From a virus, in IMG/VR virus record IMGVR_UViG_3300036046_000010, positions 1-45,196 of that record: DNA of 45,196 nt; one strand, given 5' to 3'. Positions 9,127 through 17,392 of this stretch are shown one piece after another; positions within the stretch are counted from its first letter, which is position 1; every line of letters begins with the position of its first letter. Below the pieces are notes generated by a model. It did no database searches. It had not been told where the DNA came from and saw nothing but the letters and a program-made list of their open reading frames with translations. A program made the translations under genes and the position numbers.

Positions 9127-9678
9127 CTACTTGCGGAACCACTCTGCCATCTTGTCGGCGGTCCTTTGACCATCGGGCTGGTGGCTGTCGTAGATGTCGA
9201 TCATGCTGGCCCCGAGACCGAGGAGGGCACTGGCCGCACTCGGCTTTCCGATGGGGGAGATGTCCTTGCCCATGACCTTGGCGAACTCGATGTTCCGCCG
9301 GGTCTGGGTGTTGGCCCGCGCCTGCTGGAACTTCTGGTGCCGAAGGGCCTGCTTGGCTTGGAGGCGGCTCCGCATGAGGCCGCGCATGACCCCGGTGACG
9401 GAGCCGCCCGCAGCACCGGCAGCGGCAGCGGAAACCTCCGCCTCCGCCCGGTCCTGCATGGCAGTAATCTCCAGCGCAACCCCGGCCCGGACCAATGCGT
9501 CCCGGCTGTCGATCTCGTTCTGCGTCTGCACGTTCAACTGCATGGCCGCAGAGATCGCCGACATTTTCTCTTGGTAGTCGCGGGAAATCCGCTCCATCTT
9601 CGACTGATGGGAAGCCGCACTGAACGTGCTGAAAGCACCCACCGCCTTCATGCCCATCTGCATGTACATCAGGCTCAT
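9127..9678 (-). CDS. Internal virion protein, gp14-like
   Basis: 183 aa from MSLMYMQMGMK (ATG 9678), overlapping the stop of the tail nozzle gene as ATGA. An upstream in-frame start is less likely. The length and the small, Ala/Met-rich, helical composition with hydrophobic N-terminal and central segments (about 78-98) match T7 gp14 (196 aa). T7 gp14 inserts in the outer membrane as part of the ejection conduit with gp15 and gp16. Gene order tail tubular B, gp14-like, gp15-like, gp16-like, fibre is conserved across the group, which is the strongest evidence. Confidence 0.8.
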   Translation of the reverse strand: MSLMYMQMGMKAVGAFSTFSAASHQSKMERISRDYQEKMSAISAAMQLNVQTQNEIDSRDALVRAGVALEITAMQDRAEAEVSAAAAGAAGGSVTGVMRGLMRSRLQAKQALRHQKFQQARANTQTRRNIEFAKVMGKDISPIGKPSAASALLGLGASMIDIYDSHQPDGQRTADKMAEWFRK

Positions 9679-12083
9679 TCCCGGCCTCCCTTGAAAGCTT
9701 GCCCGGTCCACGCGATGTCCAAGATCGTCGTGGGCCGAACGTCATCAGAAAAGATGGTCAACTCGGACCAGTCGGAACGCTCGCCCCACGGGACGTGCAG
9801 GATGCCCGACCGCACGCCGTTCCTAAGCGGGTCGGCTGCGTCGTCATCGGTGTTGAACCAGTCCACAACGTACTCGATGGGATCGGTGCGGTAGCGGCTG
9901 TCCATGACGGCCTTGAGGTAGCCGGTGTCCCGGTACTCGACCATGAAGCCATTCACCACGAGATGTACCCGAGGCAGGGGCCGACCGTCCCGACCACGGG
10001 CCACGGGCATAGTTGGGGCGAACCACCGCGAATACGGCAGGCCGCAGATGACCGCTGCCCCGGCGGGGGCCGCGTCCGCGTACAGCGTGTACGTCACGTT
10101 CCCCGAGGCGTCCGGTGCGGATACCGCAGAGGCCGAGGCCGGCGCACCTGGGTTGGGGCAATCCTCGCCCTGCACGAAGCGTGCCCCGATGTACGGTAAA
10201 ACCACGGTGTTGTCCGCCGCGACCGTCTTGGTCTCTTGGAGGTCGAGGCAGATGTGGTACTGAGCGAGGTCATCCACTGGAATGTCCAAGTCGAGTGCCG
10301 TGAAGATGTAGGTGGACGTGCCGCCTACGCTGCCCGCCTTTTCCATCACGACAACAAGCTCACTGCCAGAGAAGTAGAAGTGGCGAACCGGCAGGGGCAT
10401 CTGCCACTTGCTCCAAGCGGACTGGATTTTCTCCGTCTGTGCCCAGAGGTACTTGTAGCACCAGATCGTCGTGGTGTGCTGCGGACTGGTCGTCTTGAAC
10501 ACCGCCATGTTGAAGTTCGTGCTGCACCGGGCGTGATCGACGAGCCCCTCAATGTAGCGGTCTGCTGCTTCGGTCAGGGTATCGGCCCCGTTCGTTGCAA
10601 CCGCGTCATTCGTGAAGAACTCCTTGATCCCGGAGAAGCGCCCGGACTTGAACGGGAACAGAACCGTGCGGCCAGTAGCCACCGGCTTTGCCCCGCCCTG
10701 CATCTCGAACGCGGTGGTCAGCACCATCGCGGCGTTCGCGGAGGTGATCTTGTCCTCGCCAGTGATGATGTACTGCCCCCTGCCGGGATCAGCCATCAGC
10801 ACAAGGTCGCGGTCGAACGGGACAATCCAGTCGAGCCGCACGTCCGCCCCGTCCGTGGCCTCGGTCGATGTGATGTTCACCGGATCGGTGACTAGCTCCG
10901 TAAGGGCAGTCTCCTTGAAGAAGTCGAGCGGGCGGCGGGTGCGGCTCATGCTGCAAGAGCCTCCCCCTACTACCACCAGCCGGGACTGGAAGCCCCCGAG
11001 GTCGCGGATCGGCGATCCTACGAAGTCGGGGAACGGGTTAGTCTCTGCGTCGCCAACCCTGCGGGGGAGCCAGCCGCCCCGCTGGAGCGAGAACGTGGAC
11101 GGGCCTGTCCTGACAAGGGCGTGTGGCATAGTCGTCAGGTCGAATGCGGCGACCTCCGCGACGTTGTACCACTCCTCCCACGTACCTGGGGAACCGAAGC
11201 CTGCGCCTACGGTCGTGGTGGTCGCAGAGGCGAACCGGAGGTAGTAGTCGTCCTGTCCGCCACCGTCGTCGCCAGTGATCCGCACGAGCATCCCGTGCGG
11301 GGCGGTTTCGGCGAGGTCGGCGGTTTCCTTTGTGGCGGTGGTGAAGCAGCGGATAGTGACGCCCTCGCCCTCGTCGTCAACCTTGAGGGAGAAGTTCGCG
11401 GCGCTTTCCTTGATGTATAGCGTACCCTCCGAGCGGGTCAGGGTAGTGGTGACCTTCTTGCTGCCATGCGCGTTAAGTGAAACGCGAAGCTGCTCGATGA
11501 TGTATGGCGCGGCAGTCTTGTCGGCATCCCCGGCGTTGGTGCCGGTGGGGGTCTTGTAGGTGCCCACCGCAACCGCGCCGTCTGCATACAGGATTGTCGC
11601 GGTGTACGTCCTGGAAAACATCCCGCCGACGCACAAGGCAATTCCGGCACGGTCTACTACCTCGCCCGCTACGGGTGCTGCCGCCTTGGCCACGAGCACA
11701 TCGCGGTTCGTGAGGAACACCTCGTCATCGCCGCTGTCGTTGAATACGTACGCGCGCATGTCAGCGCCGATGTAGGCGAGTGCTGCGGCGTCCTGTGGGG
11801 TGACGGTCTGCTCGACGCCCGCCCCGGTCCACATCTGTAGTACGCCGGGCTTGTAGCCGAGTACGTACTCCTCACCGCCGATCTGTACGTCAAGAAAGGC
11901 CAGCCCGGTGTGCGGGCTGTTAAGCACGGTGCCCCGGAGGTGGAGCGCCGGGCGGGCGGTAAGGCCCTGCACAACGTCGCTGATGTAGTTCACCTGCGCG
12001 GTGAGGGTGCCCTCTGCGCGGTTGCGGAAGGGCTGCTGGCTCACACCTTGAAGGAGCGAGCCGAGGGAACCTTCAATCGACAT
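9675..12083 (-). CDS. Tail tubular protein B (tail nozzle, T7 gp12-like)
   Basis: 802 aa, close to T7 gp12 (794 aa). It begins MSIEGSLGSLLQGVSQQPFRNR, which matches the conserved start of T7-type nozzle proteins (G.L..GVSQQ...R.). It continues with beta-rich repeats (YVLGYKPG, YIKESAANFSLKV, GGFQSRLVVVGG, MSRTRRPLDFF). It forms the distal tail tube that closes the portal channel and anchors fibres. The start at 12083 has GGAG 7 nt upstream, and the stop overlaps the next start by ATGA. Full length with no interruption. Assignment is secure from length, motif and order. Confidence 0.92.
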   Translation of the reverse strand: MSIEGSLGSLLQGVSQQPFRNRAEGTLTAQVNYISDVVQGLTARPALHLRGTVLNSPHTGLAFLDVQIGGEEYVLGYKPGVLQMWTGAGVEQTVTPQDAAALAYIGADMRAYVFNDSGDDEVFLTNRDVLVAKAAAPVAGEVVDRAGIALCVGGMFSRTYTATILYADGAVAVGTYKTPTGTNAGDADKTAAPYIIEQLRVSLNAHGSKKVTTTLTRSEGTLYIKESAANFSLKVDDEGEGVTIRCFTTATKETADLAETAPHGMLVRITGDDGGGQDDYYLRFASATTTTVGAGFGSPGTWEEWYNVAEVAAFDLTTMPHALVRTGPSTFSLQRGGWLPRRVGDAETNPFPDFVGSPIRDLGGFQSRLVVVGGGSCSMSRTRRPLDFFKETALTELVTDPVNITSTEATDGADVRLDWIVPFDRDLVLMADPGRGQYIITGEDKITSANAAMVLTTAFEMQGGAKPVATGRTVLFPFKSGRFSGIKEFFTNDAVATNGADTLTEAADRYIEGLVDHARCSTNFNMAVFKTTSPQHTTTIWCYKYLWAQTEKIQSAWSKWQMPLPVRHFYFSGSELVVVMEKAGSVGGTSTYIFTALDLDIPVDDLAQYHICLDLQETKTVAADNTVVLPYIGARFVQGEDCPNPGAPASASAVSAPDASGNVTYTLYADAAPAGAAVICGLPYSRWFAPTMPVARGRDGRPLPRVHLVVNGFMVEYRDTGYLKAVMDSRYRTDPIEYVVDWFNTDDDAADPLRNGVRSGILHVPWGERSDWSELTIFSDDVRPTTILDIAWTGQAFKGGRE

Positions 12084-12091
12084 GGTATCTC

Positions 12092-12676
12092 CTATTCGTC
12101 AGACAGGGGGAGGCGGCGGTGTGCGTTTCCTCTCCCCGTCTGCATGGCACTCGTACCGGAGAAGAAGTTCACGTCTGCGTTCTTGAGGTGCTCGGCCTTG
12201 AAGCCGATCCACGCGCTGTCCCGCTCTGCGCGGTAGTTGCTGAGCTTTGGCTCGTTGCCATCCTCGTCGAGGTAGAACTCGAACACGGCGCGGGCCTTGA
12301 TGTAGGCCACGGCCTGCGGAGGCATCTCCTCGATCTCAAGGAGTTCCACGTAGTTGATCCGAACGGGCTTCCCGATGGTGTACGACGCCATGTCGGGGTC
12401 GAACAGCCGGGTGCCCCTGCGCACGAGCTTGCTGCCCCGATCTACGGGGTCAACGTGTAGTGCAGTGCTGGGCAGGATAAGTTCGCCGTCCAGCGTGGGC
12501 TGTAGGGTACGCACCGACTTGTTGAACCACCACCCCGTGCTCTGCACCTCTCGGCTGACGGTGGCGAGCTTTGCGCTCGCCTTGATGTAGAAGGGGTGGC
12601 GGGTGTCGTTGGTGGCCAGAGGAGCGGTTCCCGTGGACGCCACCATAGCATTGATGACTTCGAGTTTGGTAAGCAT
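12092..12676 (-). CDS. Tail tubular protein A (T7 gp11-like adaptor)
   Basis: 194 aa from MLTKLEVINAMVASTGTAP (ATG 12676, GGAG 6 nt upstream), nearly the length of T7 gp11 (196 aa). The in-frame ATG at 12733 would add residues from the terminator region and is rejected. The N-terminal signature (LEVINAMVASTG.APL) and the sequence WWFNKSVRTLQP are typical of this gatekeeper. It forms a 12-fold ring between the portal and the nozzle. It opens a new unit after the capsid terminator. Confidence 0.92.
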   Translation of the reverse strand: MLTKLEVINAMVASTGTAPLATNDTRHPFYIKASAKLATVSREVQSTGWWFNKSVRTLQPTLDGELILPSTALHVDPVDRGSKLVRRGTRLFDPDMASYTIGKPVRINYVELLEIEEMPPQAVAYIKARAVFEFYLDEDGNEPKLSNYRAERDSAWIGFKAEHLKNADVNFFSGTSAMQTGRGNAHRRLPLSDE

Positions 12677-12731
12677 GGAGTGCTCCTTTGTCACTGGAGA
12701 GGCACAACTCGTGTGCCTGTCAAGGGACAAC

Positions 12732-12767
12732 AAAAAACCCCCCGAGTGGTGTGAACCACCCGGAGGG
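12732..12767 (-). terminator. Rho-independent terminator after the major capsid gene
   Basis: On the minus strand a 12-bp stem (12756-12767 with 12738-12749, two or three G-T wobbles) encloses a 6-nt loop and is followed by TTTTTT (12732-12737). It lies 17 bp after the capsid stop. This mirrors the T7 terminator position after gene 10 and would reduce expression of the downstream tail genes relative to the capsid. Confidence 0.93.
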
Positions 12768-12784
12768 CACAGGAGAGAGAAGGA

Positions 12785-13765
12785 TCAGACGTTCGCGGTG
12801 ATCGTCGCGGCGCTCGACTGGAACACCGAGCCGCAGAGGTCCGGGCGACGGTTCGACACGCCGAAGGCGAGGAAGCTGTCGATGAACCACTGCTTCTCCT
12901 CTTTCGAGAAGAACACGTCGGAGGTCAGTGGGATCGTCTCGCCCGAAAGCAGCGACTTCGGGTGCAGGACCGTGGCAACGACCTTCGCCTCGTCGGCAGA
13001 CACGTCGTAGGCGTTGTTGTTGTCCGCGTTCGACAGGAGGTGCCCAGAGATCGCCGCCTTCGGCATCCGCGCCGTGGAGATCACGGGGCAGCCCTTGATG
13101 CCCTTGAACTTGCCGTCAGCGAAGTCGCCTGCGCTGGAGAAGTCGCCGTTCACGAGCTTGTCGTTCGACAGGAGGATGTCGTAGTACGTCGGGCGCACGA
13201 ACACTGCGCACTCGTTGATGTCGATGTCCTCCTCCTCCATCTGGGTGAGGATCGCCGCGATCTTCGCGTAGAGCTTGTTCGGGTCGAGTTCGTCGTTCGC
13301 CGCCGCCATCTTGGCGACCTTGCCAGCGCCAATGGCACCGTTCAGGCCAGCCGGGGCGGGAAGCAGGGACGACTTGACGCCCTGGATCAGGAACGCTTGG
13401 TCGAAGAACTTGGCGATCTCCTTGCCGTGGTCCTCGCCGAGTTCCTTGCGGGCGTTGAAGTCCGTCTGGAACTCGTTCAGCATCGAGCGGTTGTCGCGGG
13501 CGAGCACGACAGTATCGACGGTCAGCGAGACGCGACCGAACGGGGTCGGCGCTGCATCCGGGCGAACGCCGGGGGTCAGCGACTTCAACGTGGTCCGACC
13601 GATCCGGCGGTTGATGAGGGTGTCCGTGCCACGCACGGGGGCGAGCTTGTAGAACCGGCGCATCATGGAGGACTTCGTGATCTGTCCGTCCACAACGCCG
13701 CCGTACTGCTCGATCATCTCCACGCGGGACTGATCGGACAGGTGAAGGCTGTCGGTGGGAAGCAT
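12785..13765 (-). CDS. Major capsid protein (T7 gp10-like)
   Basis: 326 aa, close to T7 gp10A (345 aa). It follows the scaffold gene with AAGGAG 7 nt before ATG, the strongest ribosome site in the structural block. Features of the HK97-fold capsids of this group include MIEQYGGVVDGQITKSSMMRRF near residue 17, LINRRIGRTTLKSLTPG, and VDTVVLARDNRSMLNEFQTDFNARKELGEDHGKEIAKFFDQAFL. It forms the icosahedral shell. It is immediately followed by a strong terminator. I see no evidence of a frameshifted long form as in T7 gp10B. Confidence 0.93.
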   Translation of the reverse strand: MLPTDSLHLSDQSRVEMIEQYGGVVDGQITKSSMMRRFYKLAPVRGTDTLINRRIGRTTLKSLTPGVRPDAAPTPFGRVSLTVDTVVLARDNRSMLNEFQTDFNARKELGEDHGKEIAKFFDQAFLIQGVKSSLLPAPAGLNGAIGAGKVAKMAAANDELDPNKLYAKIAAILTQMEEEDIDINECAVFVRPTYYDILLSNDKLVNGDFSSAGDFADGKFKGIKGCPVISTARMPKAAISGHLLSNADNNNAYDVSADEAKVVATVLHPKSLLSGETIPLTSDVFFSKEEKQWFIDSFLAFGVSNRRPDLCGSVFQSSAATITANV

Positions 13766-13775
13766 GTGCTACTCC

Positions 13776-14621
13776 TTAGAGGTTTTTCGCCCGGCCTGCG
13801 GCGCGAGCGGCGTTGATTTCGTCGATGACAGCCTGCGAGGCACCCGAGGCATACGCCTTGTCGAGTTCAGCGACGTACTGCGCACGGGTAAGCGCGCGGG
13901 TGGATGCAGGTGGGGCGCCGTCGCCCAGAAGCTCAGATGACTTCGCGGGCAGGGTACTGTTCTTGGGATCAGCGTTGTACTTGCTGGCCAAGTCCGCTGC
14001 GGCGAAGCGGGACTGCGGGCCACCCGCATCGAGCATGGCCCGGTACTGCGCCAACTCCGCTTCCGGGATGTTCGCCTTGGCCCATCCCGAGACTGCTGCC
14101 CAATTCTCCTGTCCGCCAACAGCCTCGTGCACGTCCTTGAGGATCGTAGTCGTGTACGTGGCGTTCCGCCGGATGAAGTTCTCGGTCCCGGCCAGGATCA
14201 GTGCCGCCTTTGCCTTGCCGACCTTCTCCACCAAGGCGTCCCGGTCGATCTTGGTCATATCCCCGGCCTTGACGGCATCGAACAGGATAGCCTTGGCGTC
14301 GTCCGGGGTCATGCCCGCGTTCTGGAGGAGCGTCAGCACGCTGTCGCCAACCTCGGTCCCGGTGCTGCCCCACAACTCGGTGTTCAGGGGCGCGTCGTCC
14401 TTGGCCTTGGCGGCTTCTGCGGCTGCGGCGGCGTCTGCTGCCGCCTTGGCCTCGTCTGCCGCTTTCTGGTCCGCAGCGGCCTTCTCGGTGGCGGCATCCT
14501 TCGGGGGCTCGTTCGGCGGCGCGGGCGGCGCAGCATTGCCATTGCCCCCGGTTGCGGGGTCGATGTCTGCCGAGGCAGCGCCTTGCGCGAGCGCCGCCTT
14601 GTCGATCACGGGTTCAGTCAT
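13776..14621 (-). CDS. Capsid assembly scaffolding protein (T7 gp9-like)
   Basis: 281 aa between portal and capsid, the invariant scaffold position. The N-terminal 90 residues are low-complexity, rich in Ala/Lys/Glu/Asp (AAADQKAADEAKAAADAAAA) and highly acidic. The middle is helical. The C-terminus is basic (INAARAAGRAKNL), as expected for the capsid-binding end. It guides procapsid assembly and leaves before packaging. Start ATG overlaps the portal stop (ATGA), so translation is coupled. Assignment is from position, length and composition, since scaffold sequences diverge quickly. Confidence 0.87.
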   Translation of the reverse strand: MTEPVIDKAALAQGAASADIDPATGGNGNAAPPAPPNEPPKDAATEKAAADQKAADEAKAAADAAAAAEAAKAKDDAPLNTELWGSTGTEVGDSVLTLLQNAGMTPDDAKAILFDAVKAGDMTKIDRDALVEKVGKAKAALILAGTENFIRRNATYTTTILKDVHEAVGGQENWAAVSGWAKANIPEAELAQYRAMLDAGGPQSRFAAADLASKYNADPKNSTLPAKSSELLGDGAPPASTRALTRAQYVAELDKAYASGASQAVIDEINAARAAGRAKNL

Positions 14622-16189
14622 TTGCTCTCCTGAATTGCGGCCTTGCCTGCCTCAACCTGCACCGCCCCTTGGGACTGCATGTTGATAAGCTGCTGCTCTT
14701 GCTGCATGGCTGCCTGCTGGTTCGCGGCCATCTCGTCCTGACTAAACAGGAACTCCTTCCACTTGACGGAGTGGTTGGTGAAGATGAAGCTGGCGAACTT
14801 CAGCGGGTTAATCGCGCCACGGATTTCCTCGGGAACTCCTTCGAGGAGTGCGAGGTCATTAATGGCGCGGCGAAGGTTGTCGAGTTGCCCCTCGCGGGAC
14901 AGGCTCTCAAGTCCCGTGGTGACGACGACCTCGAACGCAGGAAGCTTGCTGTTCCCGAGTTCGGTATCGAAGTTGATCTGCGATACAGCGTACTCTGCCT
15001 CGTACTTCTGCCACTCGATAGCGAGGCGGCTGTAGAGCCCGCCGAACGCGCTTTCGAGTTCCATGGCGATGAAGCGGATTTCCTCGGCGGTCACGCGCTC
15101 CGCGTCCCGCACCCCGGCGCTGCTCAGGAGGAACGCCTGCGCGAGTTCGCGTTCGAGGTTCTGGATGATCGCGGCGGTGGCCTGGACCTCCAGCCTACGC
15201 TGGCTCTCGGGGGTGCTGATGTCGTCGCGACGGCCTTGGTGGTAGCTGCCACGGGGCGAGGCGTTAAGCTCCGCCACGTCGAGCACAGAGGACGGGTCCA
15301 CCAGGAACTTGATGTCCGCCATGACGCCGATCATGTCGATCAGCGCCTTCGTGAGCACGTCGATCTGGTGGAACGCAACGGCGTAGTCCTCGACGAGCCC
15401 GCGCCCGTAGTGCTCCCCTCGTGCGAGGTTCCACACCAGGGGAAGGATCGGCACGTCCACCGGCTTGTACTTCTTCCCGGCGTCAACGAGGATGCTGTCC
15501 ACGCCCTGCTTGAAGGCCCAGCGAGTACCGTCCCACTTGAAGTGCGAGTACAGCACGCAGTCGTCGGTCTCCTTGATGCCCGGCCTCACGTTCTTGACGC
15601 GCTGCTGGATGTCCGGGGGGATGTTCCCGAACTTCTTGGCGTCCCGGAGTAGCACCTCTTGGGCCTTGCCCGTGATGTCCCTGCGGATGCAGAAGTCCTT
15701 TACCCCGTAGACGGCACGAGTGTCATCCGGCAGTCGGCGCAGGATCGCGTTCCCGGAGATGATCTTGTGTTTGACCACATCAATGGCCTGTGGGCGGTAG
15801 CTGGCGAGCTTGAGCTTCCGCATGGCCACTTCCTCGACGGCAGCGGTCTCCTCGCGGACGGCCTCGGCGAACTCCGCCTCCTTGCCTGCGCCAAGCTCCT
15901 TCTTGAGTTCCTTCCGCATCTCCGGGGTCAGGGCCACTGTGAAGAACGGGCGGTCGTGCGGGAACATCGTGTCCACGACCTTGTTCGCCAGATGGTTCAC
16001 GAGGCGGGCACCGATGGCCACGTCAGCCTTGTTCTGCTCCGCGTGGGCGGAGTTGTCCTCAGGACAGACTGCCGGGATCGTCCAGCGGGCGTACTCCTCG
16101 GTACGCCGCTCAAGGTCGCCCTTCTCGTTCTGCATGACCGTCCAAAGCTGGTCGAGACCGATTTCGGTTGCGTCGGGGTTAGCCCACAT
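14618..16189 (-). CDS. Head-tail connector / portal protein (T7 gp8-like)
   Basis: 523 aa, close to T7 gp8 (536 aa). Family features are visible: ERRTEEYARWTIPAVCPED near residue 28, the NHLANKVVDTMFPHDRPFF segment, KVLVNPS-equivalent IKFLVDPSSVLD, and ERELAQAFLLSS.VRDAERVTAEEIR. It forms the dodecameric portal through which TerL pumps DNA. Start overlaps the upstream stop as TGATG and the end overlaps the scaffold start. The C-terminus is Gln-rich (NQQAAMQQEQQLINMQSQ). Secure call. Confidence 0.93.
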   Translation of the reverse strand: MWANPDATEIGLDQLWTVMQNEKGDLERRTEEYARWTIPAVCPEDNSAHAEQNKADVAIGARLVNHLANKVVDTMFPHDRPFFTVALTPEMRKELKKELGAGKEAEFAEAVREETAAVEEVAMRKLKLASYRPQAIDVVKHKIISGNAILRRLPDDTRAVYGVKDFCIRRDITGKAQEVLLRDAKKFGNIPPDIQQRVKNVRPGIKETDDCVLYSHFKWDGTRWAFKQGVDSILVDAGKKYKPVDVPILPLVWNLARGEHYGRGLVEDYAVAFHQIDVLTKALIDMIGVMADIKFLVDPSSVLDVAELNASPRGSYHQGRRDDISTPESQRRLEVQATAAIIQNLERELAQAFLLSSAGVRDAERVTAEEIRFIAMELESAFGGLYSRLAIEWQKYEAEYAVSQINFDTELGNSKLPAFEVVVTTGLESLSREGQLDNLRRAINDLALLEGVPEEIRGAINPLKFASFIFTNHSVKWKEFLFSQDEMAANQQAAMQQEQQLINMQSQGAVQVEAGKAAIQESK

Positions 16190-16527
16190 CAGAGGCCCCC
16201 CACGTTACCTTGGCCCCGCCCCAGCATGTCGCCTATGCGCTTGCTGGCACCGGAGTTCGCCGTACTGGAGCCCTTGGTTGCGCTTCCAGCGTCCCCGGCT
16301 GCGGCGCTCTTGACGGCCTTGTCATCCACACCGAGCTTGACCGTGAGGTCTTGCTCACGCGGTCCCTTGAGCTTCGCGGCCTCTGTTGCGCGCGTCTCTT
16401 GTCGGGCAGCGTCCTGCCTTGCGGCGTTCTCGGCCTTCTTCTGCTGCTTCGATTGGTACACCGTGGCGGCGACCGTTGCAGCGCCAGCGATAGCGGCAGC
16501 GGCCACGACTGAGGAAACGATGGCCAT
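16189..16527 (-). CDS. Small hypothetical protein before the portal, N-terminal hydrophobic segment
   Basis: 112 aa. Residues 2-23 are a hydrophobic Ala-rich helix (VSSVVAAAAIAGAATVAATV). A charged Gln/Lys/Arg/Glu helix (24-60) and a Gly/Ser/Ala-rich low-complexity tail follow. In T7-like phages this slot holds small proteins of unclear role (T7 gp7 to gp7.7), some of them minor virion proteins. It overlaps the portal start (TGATG) and follows the acetyltransferase by 8 bp. It could be a minor virion or membrane protein. No enzymatic motif is seen. Confidence 0.65.
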   Translation of the reverse strand: MAIVSSVVAAAAIAGAATVAATVYQSKQQKKAENAARQDAARQETRATEAAKLKGPREQDLTVKLGVDDKAVKSAAAGDAGSATKGSSTANSGASKRIGDMLGRGQGNVGGL

Positions 16528-16535
16528 GCGGCCTC

Positions 16536-16937
16536 CTAGAGTTGGAGGCGGTGGCCGCGCTCCTTGTGCATCTCGAAACCGAGGCGGGAAAGGAGGGCCT
16601 CCGCCTCTGGGGGAGATGTGTCGAGGGTACTGGCACGAACTTCGTTCGCACCCTGCTCCTTGGCGTAGCGGATGAGCTTCAACAGGAGCTTGGCTCCCTG
16701 CCCATCATCGGAGTACCAGCCGGTCTCCAGCATGATGTCGTACTCCCTAACCGGGTCCGGTACGAGGAGTGCAGAGATGAAGCCTGCCTTGGTGATAAAG
16801 ATCACCCCGGTCTGCATGTGCAGGCTATACCAAGCTTCGAGCCTAGAGTTGCTCAGTGGTACATCGTAGTAGGCGTGATTGAACTCGTGAACCATCCTCG
16901 CTACGAAGTGGAAGTCTTCGTGTGTGGCCTGCCTCAT
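16536..16937 (-). CDS. GNAT-family N-acetyltransferase
   Basis: 133 aa from MRQATHEDFHFVARMV (ATG 16937, overlapping the upstream stop as ATGA). The GNAT fold is visible. A central beta strand (GVIFITKAGFISALLV) leads to the acetyl-CoA-binding loop DGQGAKLLLKLIRYAKEQGA (the Q/RxxGxG/A-type pyrophosphate loop). The C-terminal SRLGFEMHKERG is the typical GFxxxxxG ending. It transfers acetyl from acetyl-CoA to an unknown amine. The target may be a host or phage protein. Acetyltransferases recur beside the portal gene in related podoviruses. The domain is secure, the substrate unknown. Confidence 0.83.
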   Translation of the reverse strand: MRQATHEDFHFVARMVHEFNHAYYDVPLSNSRLEAWYSLHMQTGVIFITKAGFISALLVPDPVREYDIMLETGWYSDDGQGAKLLLKLIRYAKEQGANEVRASTLDTSPPEAEALLSRLGFEMHKERGHRLQL

Positions 16938-17197
16938 CGGCCCCGCCACTTCTCGAAGAAGCGTACCCGCTCTGCTGTGCGGGTCTCCGGGGGAATATCC
17001 CGATTTATCTGCTGACCGATACTTGGCCCATGCAGTGCCACCAAGATTGCTTCCCTAAAGTCGATCTTTGCTTGTTCATACCCTGCATCAAACAGGGTAC
17101 TGCTGGATGTCATCCGGGATGCTCTGGTCATTGCCAGAAGCTTGTCCACATCCTTCTGCCCGAGGGCTGGTGCCGCCAGGCTCTTGAGTTCTGTCAT
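16934..17197 (-). CDS. Hypothetical 87-aa protein
   Basis: Begins MTELKSLAAPALGQKDVDKLL (ATG 17197) with GGAG 7 nt upstream. It is helical, basic at the C-terminus (RTAERVRFFEKWRGR), and its stop overlaps the acetyltransferase start. The coding frame is overlapped for 110 nt by the C-terminal part of the preceding ORF in another frame. No recognisable motif. The ribosome site and tight coupling make it likely real. Function unknown. Confidence 0.65.
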   Translation of the reverse strand: MTELKSLAAPALGQKDVDKLLAMTRASRMTSSSTLFDAGYEQAKIDFREAILVALHGPSIGQQINRDIPPETRTAERVRFFEKWRGR

Positions 17198-17339
17198 TGA
17201 AGTTCTCCGGGTTGCTGATCTCCTCTAGTAGCTCACTACCTAGACAGGTCTTGAGATCTAGAGGTATATCCAGTCCTCTACCTAGGAACTCCACTGATAG
17301 GAGTATCTGTTCTGATACTGTTAGATCAGAGTAGTTCAT
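17088..17339 (-). CDS. Hypothetical 83-aa protein with atypical codon use
   Basis: The first gene after the RNA polymerase. Residues 1-47 (MNYSDLTVSEQILLSVEFLG...) look like a compact amphipathic fold. The last 36 residues are read in a second frame inside the next gene and are Gly/Ser/Pro-rich, so they may be non-essential. The segment 17200-17340 is much lower in GC than the rest and is full of rare codons (CTA, ATA, AGA) and CTAG sites. The ribosome site is weak (GGAG too far upstream). It could be a recently acquired small gene or a regulatory segment that merely lacks stops. Confidence 0.45.
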   Translation of the reverse strand: MNYSDLTVSEQILLSVEFLGRGLDIPLDLKTCLGSELLEEISNPENFNDRTQEPGGTSPRAEGCGQASGNDQSIPDDIQQYPV

Positions 17340-17359
17340 CTAGGAGTAATCTCCGGGTT

Positions 17360-17392
17360 ATCCTTATCTTCATTAGATGAAGGGATAAGGAT
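17360..17392. terminator. Hairpin immediately after the RNA polymerase gene
   Basis: ATCCTTAT/ATAAGGAT and CTTCAT/ATGAAG form a 14-bp interrupted stem with a 3-nt loop directly after the RNAP stop. It includes the CATTAGATGAAGGG motif (17371-17384). There is no U-tract. It is AT-rich, unlike the other hairpins. It marks the boundary between replication and structural genes and may act in termination, RNA processing or as part of a phage promoter. Confidence 0.55.
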
